A stretch of DNA of 64,000 nucleotides, from assembly GCA_015680685.1 (NCBI GenBank), contig MNCI01027262.1, positions 1,823,397-1,887,396 of the forward strand. Direction: 5' to 3'. A program made the position numbers and the translations under genes. This document shows, piece by piece, positions 59,942 through 64,000 of this stretch (position 1 is its first letter; each line of letters begins with the position of its first letter). A model generated the notes under the pieces. It saw nothing but the letters and a program-made list of their open reading frames with translations. It did not search any database and was not told the DNA's origin. The DNA comes from Gnetum montanum. Lineage: Eukaryota; Streptophyta; Gnetopsida; Gnetales; Gnetaceae.

Positions 59942-59946
59942 CCCAT
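59942..59946. repeat. Target-site duplication of element 3, right copy
   Basis: The 5-mer cccat directly after tcatca matches 50466-50470. The sequence then continues as element 2's spacer (gcttaaaggtttcc versus gcctaaaggtcccc in element 1 at about 30267). Confidence 0.8.
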
Positions 59947-61234
59947 GCTTAAAGGTTTCCTTCAACTAAGATCCATCTCACTTTCTGCTTCTCTTTACTT
60001 CTCTTTTATGAATGTTGATTGATCTATGGGAATGCTCTTATATGTTGAGAGGTTGGGCCAATCATGGCATGTCAATGTGAAGTCAATGAAGGTGGTTGGT
60101 TTTAGTTCAAACTAAGGATGAATGTTATCAATTCATATTAACCACTAAATCCACAAGGAACTTCATGTAACCAAAATCTAGAACTACATTCCTCTCTCTA
60201 TATCATCCATCTCTACTCTCCATAAATCTCCTCACTATCTATTTTTCATGTTTTGTTCAATGTCCTGGTTTGATGTATCAAACTTCTTAGGTAGATTCTT
60301 CTAGGATTTAGTCCTTACCTTTCCATGACCATTAATCATCCATGGGGTTCATAGACTCCTTGGTTTGAGGGCATGCAAAAGTATTAAGGGAATGAGCCTA
60401 CTATGGGAAGGATCCACTTGCATACTTCTTAGTTGGATTAGTTACATTCCTTATCCTTAGATATTTTTGCATTCCAATCACTCATGCTCCACATAAATTG
60501 TATCTAGTTTTAAACTCCTTTTTAGTTTCTCCAATCATTTCTCCTAATCAAAACTCATTTTTTCTAAATTATCTAGCCCTCTTCAAGTATTTCTTCATGT
60601 TGATGACCTTTCTAGGTCTCTATGGACTTCCACTTTAAGCAAAAATCTTTGTTTTTATGCAAATTTTCAAAGTTCAAAATATTTTATCTTTGGCTACATC
60701 AGTGGGATCCCATAAATGTATCCCCTCACATCAACATGACCCATATATTTGATTCCATCCATGCATATATAAAATCCTATAAATATTATGAAACACTTTG
60801 AAAATTTTTGCCATTTTCTTCAAACATAAGAGGAGTTTTTTCCATTTTTCAAAGCATAAAACCTTCTAGAGCCCATACCGTTCAAACCACTTGTTCAATT
60901 TACCTCATTCTTCATTCCTATAGCTATTGGAAGTAAGATATACATCATGGGGGGCCACAAACCTTAGGTTTCAGATGAAAAATTTTTCAGAAATTTTCTA
61001 ACTCCCATAAAGTTTAACCAATAAAATAACATTGAAATCACTAAGTTATGAAGAGTTAAATCTTCCTAACAAACTCAAGTAGACATTAAAATAATATACT
61101 AATAAAAAAATATTAAAATGATTCATCCACTATGATCACAACTTAGCCAAATGTAACTAATCCAAGAGATAAGGTACTCAAATATTATAAAGTTACACAT
61201 TAAATACTAATCCTAGGTCATATTGTAATCACAA
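59947..61234 (+). other. Element 2 spacer, right part, with possible internal promoter
   Basis: It aligns with element 1 at about 30262-31591. Near 60690-60770 it holds ATCAGTGGGATCCCAT and CATCAACATGACCC words, then gcatatataaaatcc, about 480 bases before the ORF start. The same order occurs at 31035-31117. No coding similarity is seen. A conserved phrase (ggggggccacaaaccttaggtt, near 60950; gggggccacaaaccttaagg near 31290) suggests functional or recent common sequence. Confidence 0.65.
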
Positions 61235-64000
61235 ATGGTACCTAGAACAAAGAAACCTCAGGAAGAAGGATCATCTAAAATAAGGGACAGATGTATTAGA
61301 ACTGGAAGGGGCCAACAAGAGTAGCCCTAGGAGTAGGCAACCCAGACGCATGCAACAGGACCTCTTTGTGAGGACCCCAAAGTGGAATCTATCGATCAAA
61401 TTCCAAAAGCTAAAATAGAGTAGTCCCACTAAGATGAGACACCTAGACCTAGACAAAACCTTAAGGTCACTTTGAAAAAGGCTTGTCTAAAGTAAATTGG
61501 ATCTAGGAAGATCAAAAAATCTATTCTTCTTGAACTAAACTTTGGATCTTTCCTAGACTTCGCACTAGAAGAAGTCAAAGCTCAACTCTAGACTTCTTCC
61601 ATGTGGTCCATTCACAAATCTAGTGAAGAATGGTACATGGGTGAAACATACCTCTTTTGGAATAATAGATAGGGTGATGTCATAGTAAAAATCAAGGACA
61701 TCTCTATGTCCTACTTAGTGAAGGGCATTTTTGATGCCCTTGGGTTGCTAAAAATTTAGGTAGCCTTGATAAAAAATTCAATGCAAGTAGACCCTAAGGT
61801 TAAGAAGAATTAGGTCTAGAAATGCTACAATGTTAATTGTAAAGCATTTGATGCACTTACGATGGCAGAGCATGCATACTTTAATATGGTGGCCTACCAC
61901 CTCAATCCAATGGTGAGGCCGAGCAACATAATAGCTTTCTTTGCCTATGCATACATCACTCTAAGCAAAATAATTTTGATTAACCTCCGTCGGATGATCT
62001 ATCTTAAGATGAAGAAGCACTTTAAGGAAAACTAACAAGTGAGGGAGGCACTTCTCTTCCCATGTCTCATTCAGAAATTATGCAGAAGGGAAGGAATAGC
62101 TCGCTATTCCTACAATGTTTTTAGAAATGCTCCTTTCACATCTTGAATGAAAATGATAAAAGGCAAAGTACCTGCCAAGGTGATAGAAGAGGAGTAGCCA
62201 TCGCCATCACCCACTCATGAGCAAAAAACACTAGAGTCCTACACTATTGTTAAGAGAAAGCATGAACTCTGTGATTGCAAGAACTCTATGAGTAACTCCT
62301 ATAGTAATAGTAGGCAGGACCGAGTGGTGGTGAATGCTTTGTCTATAGACTAGCATTGATTTATTTGCATGATGGATGGTTCAATGCCAATGTTTTCTAC
62401 CCAAAGAATGCAAGTTCCTATGACATCAAATCCTAGTTCCCAAGAGGTAATAGTATCTCTCTCTCAACAGCAGTAATTCCTAGAAATCTCTGAGAACATT
62501 GCTACCTTTTCAGTGCATTTGGCAAAGGATAAGGGAGCAACTATTTTGATGATATACCATCAATGGTAGGAAATAATGAGCGAGGTGGTTGCTAATAGAG
62601 TGGCTAATGTACTTAATGCCCCTATCACATCTGTACCTAATGTAACTACACTTAGAGTTGTTGGACCAACTAGTTGAAATCAAGCAACTAGTTCTGGATA
62701 TCTTTGATATCCCAGAAACTATTTTAGCAAACTAGTTAGAGCTACTTGAGGCTAAGGGAAAAGCTCTCATTGCCAATGCCCAAATTGAAATAGCCTAATC
62801 CAAGAGTCAATGCTTGGTTACTTGGGGAACTAAGAGCACACCTCACTGATCCCATCGTACTTATCCAAGCAATCTCAAGAGATGAAGCTTTTCAATAGCT
62901 TCAACAAAGACTAAAAGAGGCTAAGTACACGAAGGAGTTGGTAGTCTTCAACCAAGCCCTTGATGATTCCACCACTTATAATATTCAAAGGGACTTGTTG
63001 GAGGCTTGCCATGAGAACATAAGGCTAACTGAGGAAAATCATTACCTACATAATGTTGAGATGTAGAAGTAATTTCTTTTAGAATTCATTTAACAGTAGC
63101 AAGAGCATCTTGCCAAGGTAAATAATGAATTGAGAAGGTTCACTACAACAAACAAAATCTCTCGATGGAGGAGGTGCATGCCCTTTGCCTGAAGTCAACC
63201 ATCGAAATCATTGCCTAGAAAAACAAGGCCCTTAAATTCGAAAGGATCAAGAATTATTGTAGGAACCAAGTTGGCCTACAAAAGAAAATCAATGAAAAAC
63301 ACATCCAACTAGCAAAGGCAAAGGCAAATGAAGCCCTCTAGTAGCTCCAACAAGGACATGATGTCTGGTAGCCCATCTTTGATGGACTGAATGAACAATA
63401 AGGCTAAAATCCACCTTAAGGAGGTACAAATCGAGGAGATGATAAAGTACATGGAGCTTGCAAACCTTCGTTACTTAAACTTGGAAATCTTAACCCCTAA
63501 ACAGTCAAGGTTAGAATTGGAAAAGTAAGTGATCAGCTTGTACATTTTGTATGAGGCAAAGTTCAAGCACCATAAAGAGACTAAGTAGAAGCTTGAGATA
63601 GTAAATGCAGAACTCAAGGTTCTCAAGGTGAAGTTCACTAATCAAATATCAATAATAGATAACATGGCTAAGAAAATGAATAACTACTAGGAGCTAAAAA
63701 ATGCACTCAAGGCATTCGACATTGAATGCAAATACTTCGCTACTTGGTTTGTCAACGTTAAGGAGTTTTTCCTTGTAATGCCCTCTCCTTAGGATGTTCC
63801 CATACTAGCCCACATTGGTGATGTCATGTGAACTATGTAGGAGCCCAAGAGTAAGCAGGAGAAGATGAAAACATTGCTAAATGCTTTTCATCTTCCATTA
63901 GAAGTTACAACTATAGCAGGATAGCCACAACTACTAGCTCAACAACTGCATGCATCAAAAGCAAGAAAAGGTCTTTCGGCACCTCAAGAGCCTCCACTAC
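61235..64000 (+). pseudogene. Element 2 extra 3' ORF (longest copy, runs off the window)
   Basis: ATG 61235 gives M-V-P-R-T-K-K. A basic region leads to WSIHKSSEEWYMGETYLFWN (about 61603-61662), then a folded-domain-like block including AYHLNPMVRPSNIIAFFAYA (about 61890-61950) and LFPCLIQKLCRREGIARYSY (about 62055-62115). A Ser/Gln-rich linker follows. From about 62740 to the edge it is Glu/Lys/Leu-rich with coiled-coil character (LLEACHENIRLTEENHYL, about 62997-63050). At least 920 codons of sequence, with many stops and frame changes. The domain resembles ORFs labelled 'putative plant transposon protein' in plant annotations (from memory). I see no signal peptide or clear membrane helix in what I translated. 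Function unknown. Confidence 0.65.

Overview
The window looks like intergenic DNA from a large plant nuclear genome, most likely a gymnosperm such as a conifer; this is inferred from composition and content, not proven. It is AT-rich and almost wholly made of old, stop-riddled retrotransposons nested in one another. Only two host-type genes are recognisable, and both are broken as assembled: a dirigent-family pseudogene (1433-1972, +) and a type 2 ribosome-inactivating-protein/ricin-B-type gene (34605 down to 32715, -). I saw no tRNA or rRNA gene, no CRISPR array and no bacterial feature.

Layout. 1-3.0 kb: dirigent pseudogene and its flanks. 3.04-3.3 kb: 3' scrap of a LINE. 3.3-5.95 kb: nothing recognised. 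5.95-9.54 kb (-): LTR plus the extra 3' ORF of a Ty3/gypsy element. 9.59-16.6 kb (+): Tat-lineage gypsy pol with a second, archaeal-type RNase H, then an LTR/UTR block, then a Tat gag. 16.6-22.3 kb (-): Athila-like gypsy element 0, truncated. 22.3-32.7 kb (+): Athila-like element 1, abutting the broken end of the ricin-B-type gene at 32.7-34.6 kb (-). 35.6-42.7 kb: a nest of LINEs of two families, with a 328-base assembly gap. 42.68-64 kb (+): Athila-like element 2, split by element 3 (50471-59941, -), which has 850-bp-class LTRs and a 5-bp target duplication (cccat).

How the parts fit. Combining elements 1, 2 and the 5.95-9.54 kb copy gives one family plan: LTR (~0.83-0.9 kb), tRNA-Asp-like primer site, gag-pol (~6 kb), a ~2.1-2.3 kb noncoding spacer with its own TATA and LTR-like motif cluster, then a long extra ORF (at least 2.7 kb), then LTR. 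The extra ORF sits where Athila elements carry an env-like gene, but it reads as a globular domain plus coiled coil rather than an obvious membrane protein. All four copies in which the reverse transcriptase box is visible read D-E-F where the family norm is D-D-F.

Assembly cautions: the N gap at 38513-38840, and a 524-bp piece at 46046-46569 bounded by single Ns that is almost certainly inverted. All lineage names are assigned by eye from remembered family motifs; no search was run.
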